Shown here: one piece after another, positions 1 to 7,491 of the stretch | How positions within the stretch are numbered: the stretch's first letter is position 1 | Layout of the letters: every line of letters begins with the position of its first letter | DNA from: an uncultured bacterium | GTDB lineage: Bacteria > Verrucomicrobiota > Kiritimatiellia > RFP12 > UBA1067 | Direction: 5' to 3' | Assembly: GCA_902799385.1 (NCBI GenBank) | Contig: CADCAK010000015.1 | Coordinates: 1 to 45,176 of the forward strand | Length of the DNA stretch: 45,176 nucleotides | Translations under genes and position numbers: made by a program | The notes under the pieces: generated by a model | Databases searched by the model: none | What the model was told of the DNA's origin: nothing | Seen by the model: only the letters and a program-made list of their open reading frames with translations

Positions 1-35
1 TCTCGATCGCGATGCCCAAGCAGGCCGGCCGCTAA
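1..35 (+). CDS. rpsM: 3' end of probable 30S ribosomal protein S13
   Basis: Only the last ten codons and a TAA stop (33-35) are inside the window; they read SIAMPKQAGR. The tail itself is not diagnostic. The call rests on position: in the bacterial alpha operon rpsM lies directly before rpsK, and here the stop is 13 bases before the rpsK start, with the rpsK Shine-Dalgarno AAGGAG overlapping the stop. S13 binds the head of the 30S subunit. Any other alpha-operon gene could in principle end here. Confidence 0.5.
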   Translation, partial: SIAMPKQAGR

Positions 36-48
36 GGAGCTTTAAGAA

Positions 49-498
49 ATGAGCGAAGAAGTCAAGAACGAGGTCGCCCCGGCCGCTCCGGCCGCGGACG
101 CCGCGGCTCCCGCGGCGGAGGGCGAGGCCAAGGCCAAGAAGAGCGGCAAGTCGATTCCCGCCGGAATCGCGTTCATCCGCTCCACTTTCAACAACACGCA
201 GGTTTCAATCGCCGACGCGCGCGGCGGCGTGATCTCCTGGAGCTCGGCCGGCAAGGCGGGCTTCAAGGGCAGCCGCAAGTCCACCGCGTTTGCCGCCACG
301 ATGGTCGCGCAGGACGCGGCCCGCGTCGCGGTCGCGAAGGGCATGCACGAGTGCGAAGTCCGCATGCAGGGCGCAGGGGCTGGCCGCGAGAGCGCCGTCC
401 GCGCAATTCAGGCTGCGGGCATCCGCGTAACCCAGATCACGGACACAACGCCGGTTCCCCACAACGGCTGCCGTGCCCGCAAGCGCAGGAGGGTCTAA
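49..498 (+). CDS. rpsK: 30S ribosomal protein S11
   Basis: S11 sits on the 30S platform and helps form the mRNA exit region. The conserved core starts near residue 35 ([15 protein letters not shown]) and runs through [23 protein letters not shown] to a basic C-terminus ending KRRRV. At 149 residues it is about 20 longer than usual. The extra length is an N-terminal tail of Ala, Pro, Glu and Lys (residues 1-33). Start ATG 49 follows AAGGAG at a good distance. It is part of the rpsM-rpsK-rpsD-rpoA-rplQ operon and ends two bases before rpsD. Confidence 0.96.
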   Translation: MSEEVKNEVAPAAPAADAAAPAAEGEAKAKKSGKSIPAGIAFIRSTFNNTQVSIADARGGVISWSSAGKAGFKGSRKSTAFAATMVAQDAARVAVAKGMHECEVRMQGAGAGRESAVRAIQAAGIRVTQITDTTPVPHNGCRARKRRRV

Positions 499-500
499 TC

Positions 501-1130
501 ATGGGTCGTTATACAGGTCCAGTTTGTCGTCAGTGCCGCCGCGAAGGGCGCAAGCTCTTCCTCAAGGGGGCTCGTTGCTACATGGCCAAGTGCCCGATCG
601 AACAGGGCACGGGCGCTCCCGGCATGCACGTCGGCCGCCGCGCCAAGAAGATGTCCGAGTACGGAACCCAGCTTCGCCAGAAGCAGTCGCTCCGCCGCCA
701 GTACGGCATGGGCGAGCTCCAGTTCCACCGCTTCTTCGAAGAGGCGCTTCGCCGTGAGGGCATCACGGGCGAGATCCTTCTCCAGATGCTTGAGATGCGT
801 CTCGACAACATTGTCTACCGCCTCGGCCTTGCGCCGAGCCGCCGCGCCGCGCGCCAGTTCGTGCTGCACGGGCACATCCTCGTCAACGACCGCAAGGCGG
901 CCGTTCCGTCGATGGTCGTTAAGGTGGGCGATTTCGTCTCTGTGAAGGATTCCGCGAAGTCAAAGGACGCCGCGAACCGTTCCGTAGAGGCCGCCACCGG
1001 GGCGCAGCTCCCCGTGTGGATGCAGTTCGACAGGGCCAATTTGAGGGCCGAGATCCTCGCCGTCCCGACTCGCGAGCAGATCGCTCCGATCGTCGACGAG
1101 CAGGCAATTGTCGAACTCTATTCGCGCTAA
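501..1130 (+). CDS. rpsD: 30S ribosomal protein S4, zinc-binding type
   Basis: S4 nucleates assembly of the 30S subunit by binding the 5' domain of 16S rRNA; in many bacteria it also represses this operon. Length is 209 residues. Cysteines 9, 12, 26 and 31 form the C4 zinc site of the C+ form of S4. The RNA-binding S4 domain follows in the middle (MRLDNIVYRLGLAPSRRAAR). The frame is open further upstream into rpsK, but ATG 501 gives the canonical MGRYTGP start and lies two bases after the rpsK stop, preceded by GCAGGAGGGT. Confidence 0.97.
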   Translation: MGRYTGPVCRQCRREGRKLFLKGARCYMAKCPIEQGTGAPGMHVGRRAKKMSEYGTQLRQKQSLRRQYGMGELQFHRFFEEALRREGITGEILLQMLEMRLDNIVYRLGLAPSRRAARQFVLHGHILVNDRKAAVPSMVVKVGDFVSVKDSAKSKDAANRSVEAATGAQLPVWMQFDRANLRAEILAVPTREQIAPIVDEQAIVELYSR

Positions 1131-1165
1131 TCGTCCGTTTCAACCACTTCACAGGGAGGTAACCA

Positions 1166-2164
1166 ATGCCTATCCGTTTGAGCCGATTCGAAATGCCGAA
1201 GGGCGTCCAGAAGGACGAGTCTACGGCAACCGCGACATACACTCGTTTCATTGCGGAACCTTTCGAAATCGGCTATGCGCGCACGATCGGCAACTCGCTC
1301 CGCCGCGTCCTGCTCTCGTCAATCGAGGGCGCCGCCATCTCGGCGATCAAGATCAAGGACGTGAGCCACGAGTTCTGCACGATAAAGGGGTGTGCGGAGG
1401 ATGTCACCGACATCATCCTCAACCTCAAGCGCGTCCTTCTCAAGACCTACACCCGCGACTCGCAGACGATCACCCTCAAGGCCAAGGGGCCCTGCACCGT
1501 GACCGCCGGCGATTTCGCGACCGCGAACAACATCCAGGTGCTCAATCCCCGCCAGGAGATTTGCACGCTCGACGTTGACGGTTCCATCGAGATGGAGTGC
1601 GACGTCCGCACCGGGCGCGGCTTCTGCCTCGCTGACGGAAACAAGAAGCCCGACCAGGAGATCGGCAAGATCGCCATCGACTCGATCTTCTCGCCCGTCA
1701 CGCGCGTCAACTTCCTCGTCGAGAACACCCGCGTCGGCCAGCGTACCGACTACGAGAAGCTCGTGCTCGACATCTGGACCGATGGCCGCATCGACCCTGA
1801 GGAGGCCCTCAAGACCGCTGGCGCGGTTCTTCGCCGCCATCTCGACGTGTTCGTCGACTACGCCGGCGAGGAGACCCTCGAGTTCGAGGATACCGAGAAG
1901 AAGGACGCCGACGAGCGCGAACGCCTCCGCAAGCTCCTCAACATGTCCGTCAACGAGATCGAACTCAGCGTCCGCGCGGCGAACTGCCTCAACAACGCGA
2001 ACATCTCGACGGTCGGCGAGCTCGCTTCGAAGACCGAGGCAGACATGCTCAAGTACCGCAACTTCGGCAAGAAGTCGCTCACTGAGATCAAGGAGAAGCT
2101 CGTTCAGCTGGGCTTGAGCCTCGGCTACAAGTTCGACGCCGACCTCCTGGAGTCCAAGAAGTAA
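1166..2164 (+). CDS. rpoA: DNA-directed RNA polymerase subunit alpha
   Basis: The alpha subunit dimerises to start RNA polymerase assembly, and its C-terminal domain contacts UP elements and activators. The 332 residues are the usual length. The N-terminal domain shows the dimerisation signature FAEPFEIGYARTIGNSLRRVLL near residues 28-50. The C-terminal domain runs from about 250 to 320 and contains SVRAANCLNNANISTVGEL and RNFGKKSLTEIKEKL. ATG 1166 follows CAGGGAGGTAACC. It sits in standard alpha-operon order, rpsD before and rplQ after. Confidence 0.98.
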   Translation: MPIRLSRFEMPKGVQKDESTATATYTRFIAEPFEIGYARTIGNSLRRVLLSSIEGAAISAIKIKDVSHEFCTIKGCAEDVTDIILNLKRVLLKTYTRDSQTITLKAKGPCTVTAGDFATANNIQVLNPRQEICTLDVDGSIEMECDVRTGRGFCLADGNKKPDQEIGKIAIDSIFSPVTRVNFLVENTRVGQRTDYEKLVLDIWTDGRIDPEEALKTAGAVLRRHLDVFVDYAGEETLEFEDTEKKDADERERLRKLLNMSVNEIELSVRAANCLNNANISTVGELASKTEADMLKYRNFGKKSLTEIKEKLVQLGLSLGYKFDADLLESKK

Positions 2165-2183
2165 TTTAGGAAGGTTTAAAGAA

Positions 2184-2591
2184 ATGCGTCACCAGAGAGT
2201 AATGAAGAAATTCGGGCGCTCCTCCGAGCATCGCGCGATGCTCATGAAGGGCCTCGTCACCAACCTTATCCTCGCAGAGTCAATCAAGACGACACTGCCC
2301 AAGGCCAAGGAAGCCCGCAAGGACGCGGACAAGATCGTAACGATCGCCAAGAAGGGCGATCTCGCGGCCCGCCGTCTCGCCGCGAGCCGCCTTCTCCAGC
2401 CGAAGGCCGTCAAGAAGCTCTTCGACAAGATCGCCCCCGCGATGAAGGATCGCAAGGGCGGCTACACCCGCATCGTCAAGCTCGGAACCCGCAAGGGCGA
2501 CGCTGCCGAGATGTGCATCCTCCAGTGGACCTGCGCGGCGGAACTCGCTGCCCCGGCCGCTACCGAAGAGCAGGCGAAGGAGGTGAAATAA
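2184..2591 (+). CDS. rplQ: 50S ribosomal protein L17
   Basis: L17 lies near the peptide exit tunnel of the 50S subunit. The start MRHQRVMKKFGRSSEHR and the segment LMKGLVTNLILAESIKTTLPKAKEAR are typical. At 135 residues it is slightly longer than the minimal form because of an Ala/Glu-rich tail (from about residue 118). The TAA stop overlaps the next start by one base (TAATG), so rpsU is translationally coupled. It is the last classical alpha-operon gene. Confidence 0.96.
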   Translation: MRHQRVMKKFGRSSEHRAMLMKGLVTNLILAESIKTTLPKAKEARKDADKIVTIAKKGDLAARRLAASRLLQPKAVKKLFDKIAPAMKDRKGGYTRIVKLGTRKGDAAEMCILQWTCAAELAAPAATEEQAKEVK

Positions 2592-2794
2592 TGGCTATCG
2601 TGCTCAAGCTCAAGAAGGGCGAGTCCGTTGAACGCGGGCTGAAGCGCATGAAGAAGATCCTCGACAAGGAGGGCCTTCTCAAGACCATCCGCGACCAGCG
2701 CTACTTCGAGAAGCCGTGCGTCAAGGCGCGCAAGAAATCCCAGCGCGCCCGCATCCGCAACCGTTCGCGCCGCGGCCGCATGGAACTCAACTAA
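2591..2794 (+). CDS. rpsU: 30S ribosomal protein S21
   Basis: S21 is a small, very basic protein of the 30S platform, needed for efficient initiation. The 67 residues match the family: GESVERGLKRMKKILDKEG then a C-terminal run of Lys and Arg (KARKKSQRARIRNRSRRGR). Start ATG 2591 shares a base with the rplQ stop and has GGAGG a few bases upstream. Placing rpsU at the end of the alpha operon differs from the E. coli arrangement, where it precedes dnaG. A strong terminator follows. Confidence 0.93.
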   Translation: MAIVLKLKKGESVERGLKRMKKILDKEGLLKTIRDQRYFEKPCVKARKKSQRARIRNRSRRGRMELN

Positions 2795-2825
2795 AGCTCC
2801 TCGCGGAATCAAACGCGAAAGGAAG

Positions 2826-2856
2826 GGGCCGTGCATCTTCGGATGCGCGGCTCTTT
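2826..2856 (+). terminator. Rho-independent terminator of the alpha operon
   Basis: Arms GCCGTGCATC (2828-2837) and GATGCGCGGC (2842-2851) form a ten-pair stem with one G-U pair and a TTCG tetraloop, followed by a short T-rich run. It lies 30 bases after rpsU and before a new promoter. Confidence 0.85.
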
Positions 2857-2882
2857 CACTTGCTAGAAACTTTGCTGCGCCC

Positions 2883-2912
2883 TTGACTTTGAGGGCGGTT
2901 TTTAGGTATAAT
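2883..2912 (+). promoter_or_regulatory. Sigma-70 type promoter for a leaderless message
   Basis: TTGACT (2883-2888), 18-base spacer, perfect TATAAT (2907-2912). Transcription should start near 2918-2920, and the only sensible start codon of the next gene is at 2920, so there is no room for a ribosome-binding site. Confidence 0.8.
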
Positions 2913-2919
2913 TAACGAC

Positions 2920-3153
2920 ATGAAAATCAAGAAGCCAATGACGAAGAAACCGGCCGGTGGCGAAAGCACCGGCGGTGCCGCGATTGCAGACAGGTTCAAG
3001 CTCGATCCAGTCGACACCACCGCGACGCGCAACGGCTATATCAGCAAGAAGGCGGCTACGACAGCGCTTGTCTTCGGCCTTATTGCCTTTGTGATCACCG
3101 TCACGCTCACGGTGGTTATATACAAGCATTGGGAATTCCTGATGCCTGCATAA
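2920..3153 (+). CDS. Small single-pass membrane protein, unknown
   Basis: I do not recognise a family. The 77 residues have a basic, Gly/Thr-rich cytoplasmic N-terminus (1-44) and one strong hydrophobic helix (about 46-68, ATTALVFGLIAFVITVTLTV), then a short tail WEFLMPA. The topology resembles SecE, but I see no SecE motif and secE normally precedes nusG, which is absent here. It has its own promoter and a probably leaderless start at ATG 2920. It ends 14 bases before nadC, so the two are probably cotranscribed. Confidence 0.75.
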   Translation: MKIKKPMTKKPAGGESTGGAAIADRFKLDPVDTTATRNGYISKKAATTALVFGLIAFVITVTLTVVIYKHWEFLMPA

Positions 3154-3167
3154 GGGACGTCTCTTCC

Positions 3168-4058
3168 ATGAAGGACGTCATGCTTTCCACAAGGGCCCGC
3201 GCAGCCGTACGGCTCGCGCTGGACGAGGATCTTGCCGACGCGCTCGACGCGCGCAAGTCGAAGTGGTGCGACGCGACGAGCGAGGCGCTTGTCGATCCAA
3301 ATGCGGTCGCGACGGGCGAGATATACGCGAAGGGCGCTGGCTGCGTAGTCGCCGGCGCGACTGTCGCAAGGGCCGTCATGAAGGCGGTTGACCCGAAGAT
3401 CAAGGTCGTGATTCACAGGCCCGACGGTTCCGTAGTGAAGCCGAAGGAGCCGATTCTTTCATTCCGAGGCAGGGCACGGTCGATTCTCGCAGCCGAGCGC
3501 ACGGCCCTCAACTTCATGCAGCGCATGTGTGCGACTGCGACGCTTGCGCGGAAGTTCGTCGACGCTACGAAGCGCTACGGGACGCTAATCCTCGATACGC
3601 GCAAGACGACGCCGGGGCTCAGGGTGTTCGAGAAGTACGCCGTTCTTTGCGGCGGCGGCACGAACCATCGGCTTGGCATGTACGACCGCGTCCTCATGAA
3701 GGACAACCACCGCCGTCTCTGGAAGGGCGGCAATCCCGACGAGCTCGACCAGGCCGTCGTCGCGGCGCGCAAGAAGTTCCCTAAGCTCGCCGTCGAGGTC
3801 GAAGTAGAGAGCTTGCGCGAGTGCGCGAGCGCACTTAAGGCGAAGCCCGAGTGGATTATGCTCGACAACATGTCCTGCGCAGACATGAAGAAGTGCGTTA
3901 AGATGTGCAAGGGAATTTCCAAGACCGAGGCCTCAGGCGGCATCACGCTTGAGCGCGCAAAAGAGGTCGCCGCGACGGGCGTCACCGCGATTTCGCTCGG
4001 CTGCCTCACCCATTCTGCGGGGTCGGTGGACCTCTCGCTCGAATGGCGCAAGGTCTGA
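3168..4058 (+). CDS. nadC: Nicotinate-nucleotide pyrophosphorylase (quinolinate phosphoribosyltransferase)
   Basis: It converts quinolinate and PRPP to nicotinate mononucleotide in de novo NAD synthesis. Family motifs are clear: ERTALNFMQRMCATAT, LDTRKTTPGLR, the glycine-rich GGGTNHRLGMYDRVLMKDNH, and a C-terminal TIM-barrel part with ASGGITLERAKEVAATGV. Length from ATG 3168 is 296, normal for the family. An upstream in-frame GTG at 3129 would overlap the preceding gene; ATG 3168 has AAGGGA ten bases upstream. nadB, the first pathway step, is in this window at 21.9 kb; nadA is not seen. Confidence 0.95.
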   Translation: MKDVMLSTRARAAVRLALDEDLADALDARKSKWCDATSEALVDPNAVATGEIYAKGAGCVVAGATVARAVMKAVDPKIKVVIHRPDGSVVKPKEPILSFRGRARSILAAERTALNFMQRMCATATLARKFVDATKRYGTLILDTRKTTPGLRVFEKYAVLCGGGTNHRLGMYDRVLMKDNHRRLWKGGNPDELDQAVVAARKKFPKLAVEVEVESLRECASALKAKPEWIMLDNMSCADMKKCVKMCKGISKTEASGGITLERAKEVAATGVTAISLGCLTHSAGSVDLSLEWRKV

Positions 4059-4074
4059 TACTGGCGATTGCAAG

Positions 4075-4118
4075 ACCACGAAATTAAAACCACAAAATAC
4101 ACTAAATACACGAAAGGG
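4075..4118. repeat. Short 9-bp word repeat (CACNAAATA family)
   Basis: AT-rich intergenic stretch built from CACAAAATA, CACTAAATA and CACGAAAGG, preceded by a degenerate copy ACCACGAAA. It stands out from the GC-rich surroundings and lies just upstream of the next start codon. Confidence 0.7.
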
Positions 4119-4132
4119 AATTGGACAGAGAC

Positions 4133-5458
4133 ATGAAAAGAAGAGAATTCCTGAAGGGTGCGGCCGCGCTTGGGGCGTTCAACATTGTCCCGGCGAAGGT
4201 CCTTTGGGGGGCGACAGCTCCTTCCAACCAGCTCACGCGCGCGTTGATCGGCTTCGGCGAGATCGCGCACAGCGCCAACCACCTGCCGTTCAAGGGCTCG
4301 CGGCTCGTCGGCCTCACCGACTGCTATGCTCCTCGCGTCACGGCTGGCCTTGCCGCCGCCGAGAAGTGCGGCTGGGGCAAGATCAAGGGCTACAAGAACT
4401 TCATCGAGCTGATCAACGACCCAGGCGTTGACATCGTCCACATCTGCACGCCGCCCCACTGGCACGGCGTCCAGAGTGTGATGGCCGCGAAGGCTGGCAA
4501 GGACATCTGGTGCGAAAAGCCCATGACTCGCACGGTCGGCGAGGGCATTCGCGTGAAGGAGGTGATCAAGGCCCAGAAGCGCATGTTCCGTCTCAACACG
4601 TGGTTCCGCTTCAAGGACACGTTCTACGGATTCGGCACTACCGTCGAGCCGATTCGACAGATTGTCGAGAACGGGCTTCTCGGCAACGGCCCCCTCAAGT
4701 GCGTTTTCGGCGAGGGCCAGGGCTTCACGTGGAAGTTTGGCTGGTCCGGGCGCGTCCAGGACAAGGCGCAGATGATACCTGAAGGTCTCGACTGGGACAT
4801 GTGGCTTGGCCCCGCGCCGTGGAAACCCTACAGCGACCACCGCTTCGGCACGTCATTCCGCGGCTACTGGGACTATGACTCGGGCGGGCTTGGCGACATG
4901 GCGCAGCACTACCTCGACCCGCTGCAGTACCTTCTCTGCAAGGACGAGACCTCGCCCGTCAAGATCGACTACAAGGGGCTCAAGCAGCATCCAGAGGCGG
5001 TCGGCAGCTTCGACCGCTTCACGCTGACCTATGCCGACGGCACGGAAGTGATCCTCGACGGCGACGTGTCGCTCAAGGACGAGCCGCTTCTGCGCGGGTC
5101 GAACGGGCTTTGCGTCTACAAGAAGCAGGGCGGCAAGACACTCCGCATCCGCGAGGCGGACGGCACGTGGTGGCCCGAGGAGAAGGTTCTCAAGACGCTT
5201 GCCGAGCTCCCGAAGCCCGCGAAGCAGCAGACGGACTTCATCGACTCGTGTATCAACCGCAAGACGTTCGCGCTCAACGAGTCGAACGGCTTCCGCTCGT
5301 CTACCATGTTCAACCTCGCGATCGTCGCCTGGCGTCTCGGGCGCGGTTTCGAGTTCGACCCCGTCACGCTTCATGCGAAGAACGACGAGGCGGCAGAGCG
5401 CTTCCTCTACCAGGACGACATGATGCGCGAGCCGTGGCGCAAGGAAATGTTTGGCTGA
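4133..5458 (+). CDS. Gfo/Idh/MocA family oxidoreductase with Tat signal
   Basis: NAD(P)-dependent sugar or inositol dehydrogenase family; the substrate cannot be read. The N-terminus MKRREFLKGAAALGAFN is a twin-arginine signal, so the protein is probably exported folded with its cofactor. The Rossmann part (about residues 38-165) includes LIGFGEIAHSAN (in place of the usual GxGxxG), ICTPPHWHG and the family lysine in DIWCEKPMTRT. The C-terminal alpha/beta domain includes GGLGDMAQHYLDPLQ. ATG 4133 was chosen over TTG 4121 because it puts the RR motif at the front. The TatA gene at 23.6 kb is consistent with Tat export. Confidence 0.88.
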   Translation: MKRREFLKGAAALGAFNIVPAKVLWGATAPSNQLTRALIGFGEIAHSANHLPFKGSRLVGLTDCYAPRVTAGLAAAEKCGWGKIKGYKNFIELINDPGVDIVHICTPPHWHGVQSVMAAKAGKDIWCEKPMTRTVGEGIRVKEVIKAQKRMFRLNTWFRFKDTFYGFGTTVEPIRQIVENGLLGNGPLKCVFGEGQGFTWKFGWSGRVQDKAQMIPEGLDWDMWLGPAPWKPYSDHRFGTSFRGYWDYDSGGLGDMAQHYLDPLQYLLCKDETSPVKIDYKGLKQHPEAVGSFDRFTLTYADGTEVILDGDVSLKDEPLLRGSNGLCVYKKQGGKTLRIREADGTWWPEEKVLKTLAELPKPAKQQTDFIDSCINRKTFALNESNGFRSSTMFNLAIVAWRLGRGFEFDPVTLHAKNDEAAERFLYQDDMMREPWRKEMFG

Positions 5459-5465
5459 GTTTTAA

Positions 5466-5488
5466 CGCAGAGGCGCAGAGACGCAGAG
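5466..5488. repeat. 8-bp word repeat CGCAGAGR, copy 1
   Basis: Three tandem units CGCAGAGG, CGCAGAGA, CGCAGAG, right after the Gfo/Idh/MocA stop. The same core recurs at 9805-9827 (middle unit ending in G) and 11326-11348. Confidence 0.9.
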
Positions 5489-5523
5489 TCGTCGGCGCTG
5501 GTGTAAAATGAAAGGAGTTTAAA

Positions 5524-6051
5524 ATGATTGCGAAGGAAAAACTTGTTCGTGTATCTGGGCTTGCGTCGCTCGTCCTTCTTCTCGCGGCCGGTTGCGCGAC
5601 CGAACAGAAGTACGGGGAGTTCACGCCAAAGGGCGAGCTTGGCCAGCCCAAGCCGACCGTCTACGCCTCGTATGGCAAGGCGATGGCGCACGTCGACGGC
5701 TACCAGATGGCCTACGAGTGGCAGCGCGCGAACCCCAAGCTCGTCGAGGACGCGACGAAGCCAGAGGTGCTCAAGAAGTTCGTCGAGACGCCTGCGGCGG
5801 CCGACGCGCTGCTCGCGAAGATCGGCACGTCCTACGACGGCGACCCGGTTGCGCTCACGCAGATCGCCGCCGTCACGCAGCTCGTCATGTGTCCGAAGTC
5901 TTTGAATGAGCCGGCGTGCGTATTTGCCGGATCGTCGCCGTCCCGGGAACACCGCAAGACATGGGTCGCCGCGCTTAAGCGCGCGCGGGCGGCGACGGAC
6001 GACGGCTATGTACGGACGTTCTGCGACCAGCAGCTTCGTCTCTGCGAGTGA
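5524..6051 (+). CDS. Putative lipoprotein, unknown function
   Basis: I recognise no family. The N-terminus carries a basic start, a hydrophobic run (LASLVLLL) and a lipobox LAAGC with Cys 24, so a lipid-anchored envelope protein of about 152 mature residues is expected. The rest is soluble and helical in character, with YEWQRANPKLVEDATKPEVL near residues 65-85 and late cysteines. ATG 5524 follows AAAGGAG. The TGA stop overlaps the GTG start of coaX, so the two are coupled. Confidence 0.75.
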   Translation: MIAKEKLVRVSGLASLVLLLAAGCATEQKYGEFTPKGELGQPKPTVYASYGKAMAHVDGYQMAYEWQRANPKLVEDATKPEVLKKFVETPAAADALLAKIGTSYDGDPVALTQIAAVTQLVMCPKSLNEPACVFAGSSPSREHRKTWVAALKRARAATDDGYVRTFCDQQLRLCE

Positions 6052-6896
6052 AGTTCATCGCCATAGACGTCGGCAACACATCCACGGCCGTGGGACTCTG
6101 GTCCGACGGCCGTGTGAGTCATGTGGCCCATTGCGACGGTGGTTTCGCCGAGGCCTCCCGCGTCGTCGAGTCGTTGACTCAAACCCTCAAACCCACTAAC
6201 CCTCAAACCCTTTCTCTCGCCTACGTCTCCGTGGTTCCCCGGGTGGACCGGAAATGGAAGTCTTTCGCCAAGGCTCACAACCTCGCCTTCCGCCAGGTCT
6301 CCCACGCCTGTTTTCTCCATACGCCCCCGGCCCCCGGCACCAAGCACCAGTCGCAGGCGCAAGCACCAGCGGCGAAGCCGCGCAAGCACCAATCACCAAG
6401 CACCTCAATCTCCATCGACTACCCCAAGCCCGAGACTATCGGTGCAGACCGTCTCGCAGATGCCGCTGGCGCGGTGTCGCGCTATGGTGCGCCAGTTCTC
6501 GTGATGGATTTTGGAACGGCGCTTACCGCTGCCGTCGTCACTTCCGACCGCGTCTGGCGCGGCGGCGTGATTGCGCCCGGGTTCCCGCTGATGCGCGACT
6601 ACCTTTTCGAGCGGACGGCAAAACTGCCGCGTATGAAGATCGGCTCCGGGCGCGCGCCGAAGATCGGCCGCTCGACCGAGGAGGCGATGCGCTTTGGCGC
6701 GCTCGTCGGCTATCGCGGCATGGTTCGCGAGATCGTATCCGAGCTCCGCAAGAACTTCAAGACAGATTTTCATCTCGTCGCGACCGGCGGCTTTGCCAAG
6801 TGGGTACTGAAGGACCTCGACCTTCCCTTCGTCATAGACCCGACCCTGACGCTCTACGGCGCGGGGCTAATAGCGAGCGTAGGCATGACGGCGTAG
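6048..6896 (+). CDS. coaX: Type III pantothenate kinase
   Basis: It phosphorylates pantothenate, the first step of CoA synthesis; the type III form needs a monovalent cation. Family marks: phosphate loop DVGNTSTAVGLW near the N-terminus, GADRLADAAGA with the pantothenate-binding Arg/Asp, DFGTALTAAVV and GGVIAPGFPLMRDYL. Start is GTG 6048, overlapping the preceding TGA. It is 282 residues, about 25 longer than typical, and the extra sequence is repeat DNA read in frame: residues 44-54 (QTLKPTNPQTL) and about 92-122 (Pro/His/Gln-rich). Both lie away from the catalytic motifs, so the enzyme is probably active. Confidence 0.93.
   Translation: MKFIAIDVGNTSTAVGLWSDGRVSHVAHCDGGFAEASRVVESLTQTLKPTNPQTLSLAYVSVVPRVDRKWKSFAKAHNLAFRQVSHACFLHTPPAPGTKHQSQAQAPAAKPRKHQSPSTSISIDYPKPETIGADRLADAAGAVSRYGAPVLVMDFGTALTAAVVTSDRVWRGGVIAPGFPLMRDYLFERTAKLPRMKIGSGRAPKIGRSTEEAMRFGALVGYRGMVREIVSELRKNFKTDFHLVATGGFAKWVLKDLDLPFVIDPTLTLYGAGLIASVGMTA
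6178..6209. repeat. 8-bp word repeat CTCAAACC inside coaX
   Basis: Four perfect-length units: CTCAAACC, CTCAAACC, CACTAACC, CTCAAACC. They are read as codons of coaX without breaking the frame. Confidence 0.85.
6342..6404. repeat. AAGCACCA / small-palindrome mosaic repeat inside coaX
   Basis: AAGCACCA occurs at 6342, 6361 and 6384, and AAGCACC at 6398. Between copies sit small inverted repeats, clearest GCGGC-GAA-GCCGC (6369-6381). The reverse-strand version of the same design is at 23796-23856 before uvrC. Confidence 0.8.
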
Positions 6897-6915
6897 TGCC
6901 TACGGTCCGTCTTTT

Positions 6916-6924
6916 TGGTATAAT
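6916..6924 (+). promoter_or_regulatory. Extended -10 promoter TGGTATAAT
   Basis: A perfect TATAAT with the upstream TG of an extended -10, preceded by a T-run, 30 bases before the start codon at 6955. No convincing -35 at 16-18 bases. Confidence 0.7.
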
Positions 6925-6954
6925 AGTCCTTATCAATCGAAAGAGGACGAGGGC

Positions 6955-7491
6955 ATGAAGAAACTATGGCATGGTCTTGGCGCGCTCGCCATGTGCGTGG
7001 CGTTGCTGTCGGTGGACGGCTGCGGGCCGTTCTGGGTGAATCCGTACATCACGGTCGAGGAAAGCAACCTCAACTGGATGGAGATACACTACTACAACAC
7101 GAACCGCAAGCCGGTGCGCCGCGTGTCACTTTCGCTCGCCGGGTCCGGCCATGTCGAGATCAAGAAGGGGACGAGCCCGCAGATATCCGACGACTTCGCC
7201 AAGAAGTACAAGGACGACGAGTGGGGCGACATCCACACGCAGCGCATGGACATAGATCCCGCGCACATCAACGACATATTCCAGGACCTCGTGAACCGCG
7301 GTGTCCTTGATCGCGAGAAGTGGGCGAAGTCCGAGAGAAAGAAGAAGGAATACAAGCGCTTCATGGCCGTAAGGGCGAACATCAACAACATCACGTACTC
7401 CGAGAGGGACAACATCTTCGAGGTCGATCCCGACCTCGCGGAATATCTACTTGACACGATCAGGCAATTCGATAGGCCGACGCGCAGATGA
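6955..7491 (+). CDS. Putative lipoprotein, unknown function
   Basis: No recognised family. The N-terminus MKKLWHGLGALAMCVALLSV is a signal peptide, with Cys 23 after VDG as a likely though atypical lipobox (Asp at -2). The mature 156 residues are hydrophilic, with many Asp and Lys; AHINDIFQDLVNRGVLDREKW near 98-118 looks helical. ATG 6955 follows AGAGGACGAGGGC. It has its own promoter, and its stop overlaps proA as ATGA, so it is in one message with proA. Confidence 0.75.
   Translation: MKKLWHGLGALAMCVALLSVDGCGPFWVNPYITVEESNLNWMEIHYYNTNRKPVRRVSLSLAGSGHVEIKKGTSPQISDDFAKKYKDDEWGDIHTQRMDIDPAHINDIFQDLVNRGVLDREKWAKSERKKKEYKRFMAVRANINNITYSERDNIFEVDPDLAEYLLDTIRQFDRPTRR

Noticed and set aside
2920..3153. 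Calling the small membrane protein SecE
   Set aside because: Single TM helix only; no SecE motif and no nusG/rplK neighbours.
3129..3167. Upstream GTG start for nadC
   Set aside because: It would overlap the small membrane-protein gene; ATG 3168 has AAGGGA at a suitable distance and gives normal family length.
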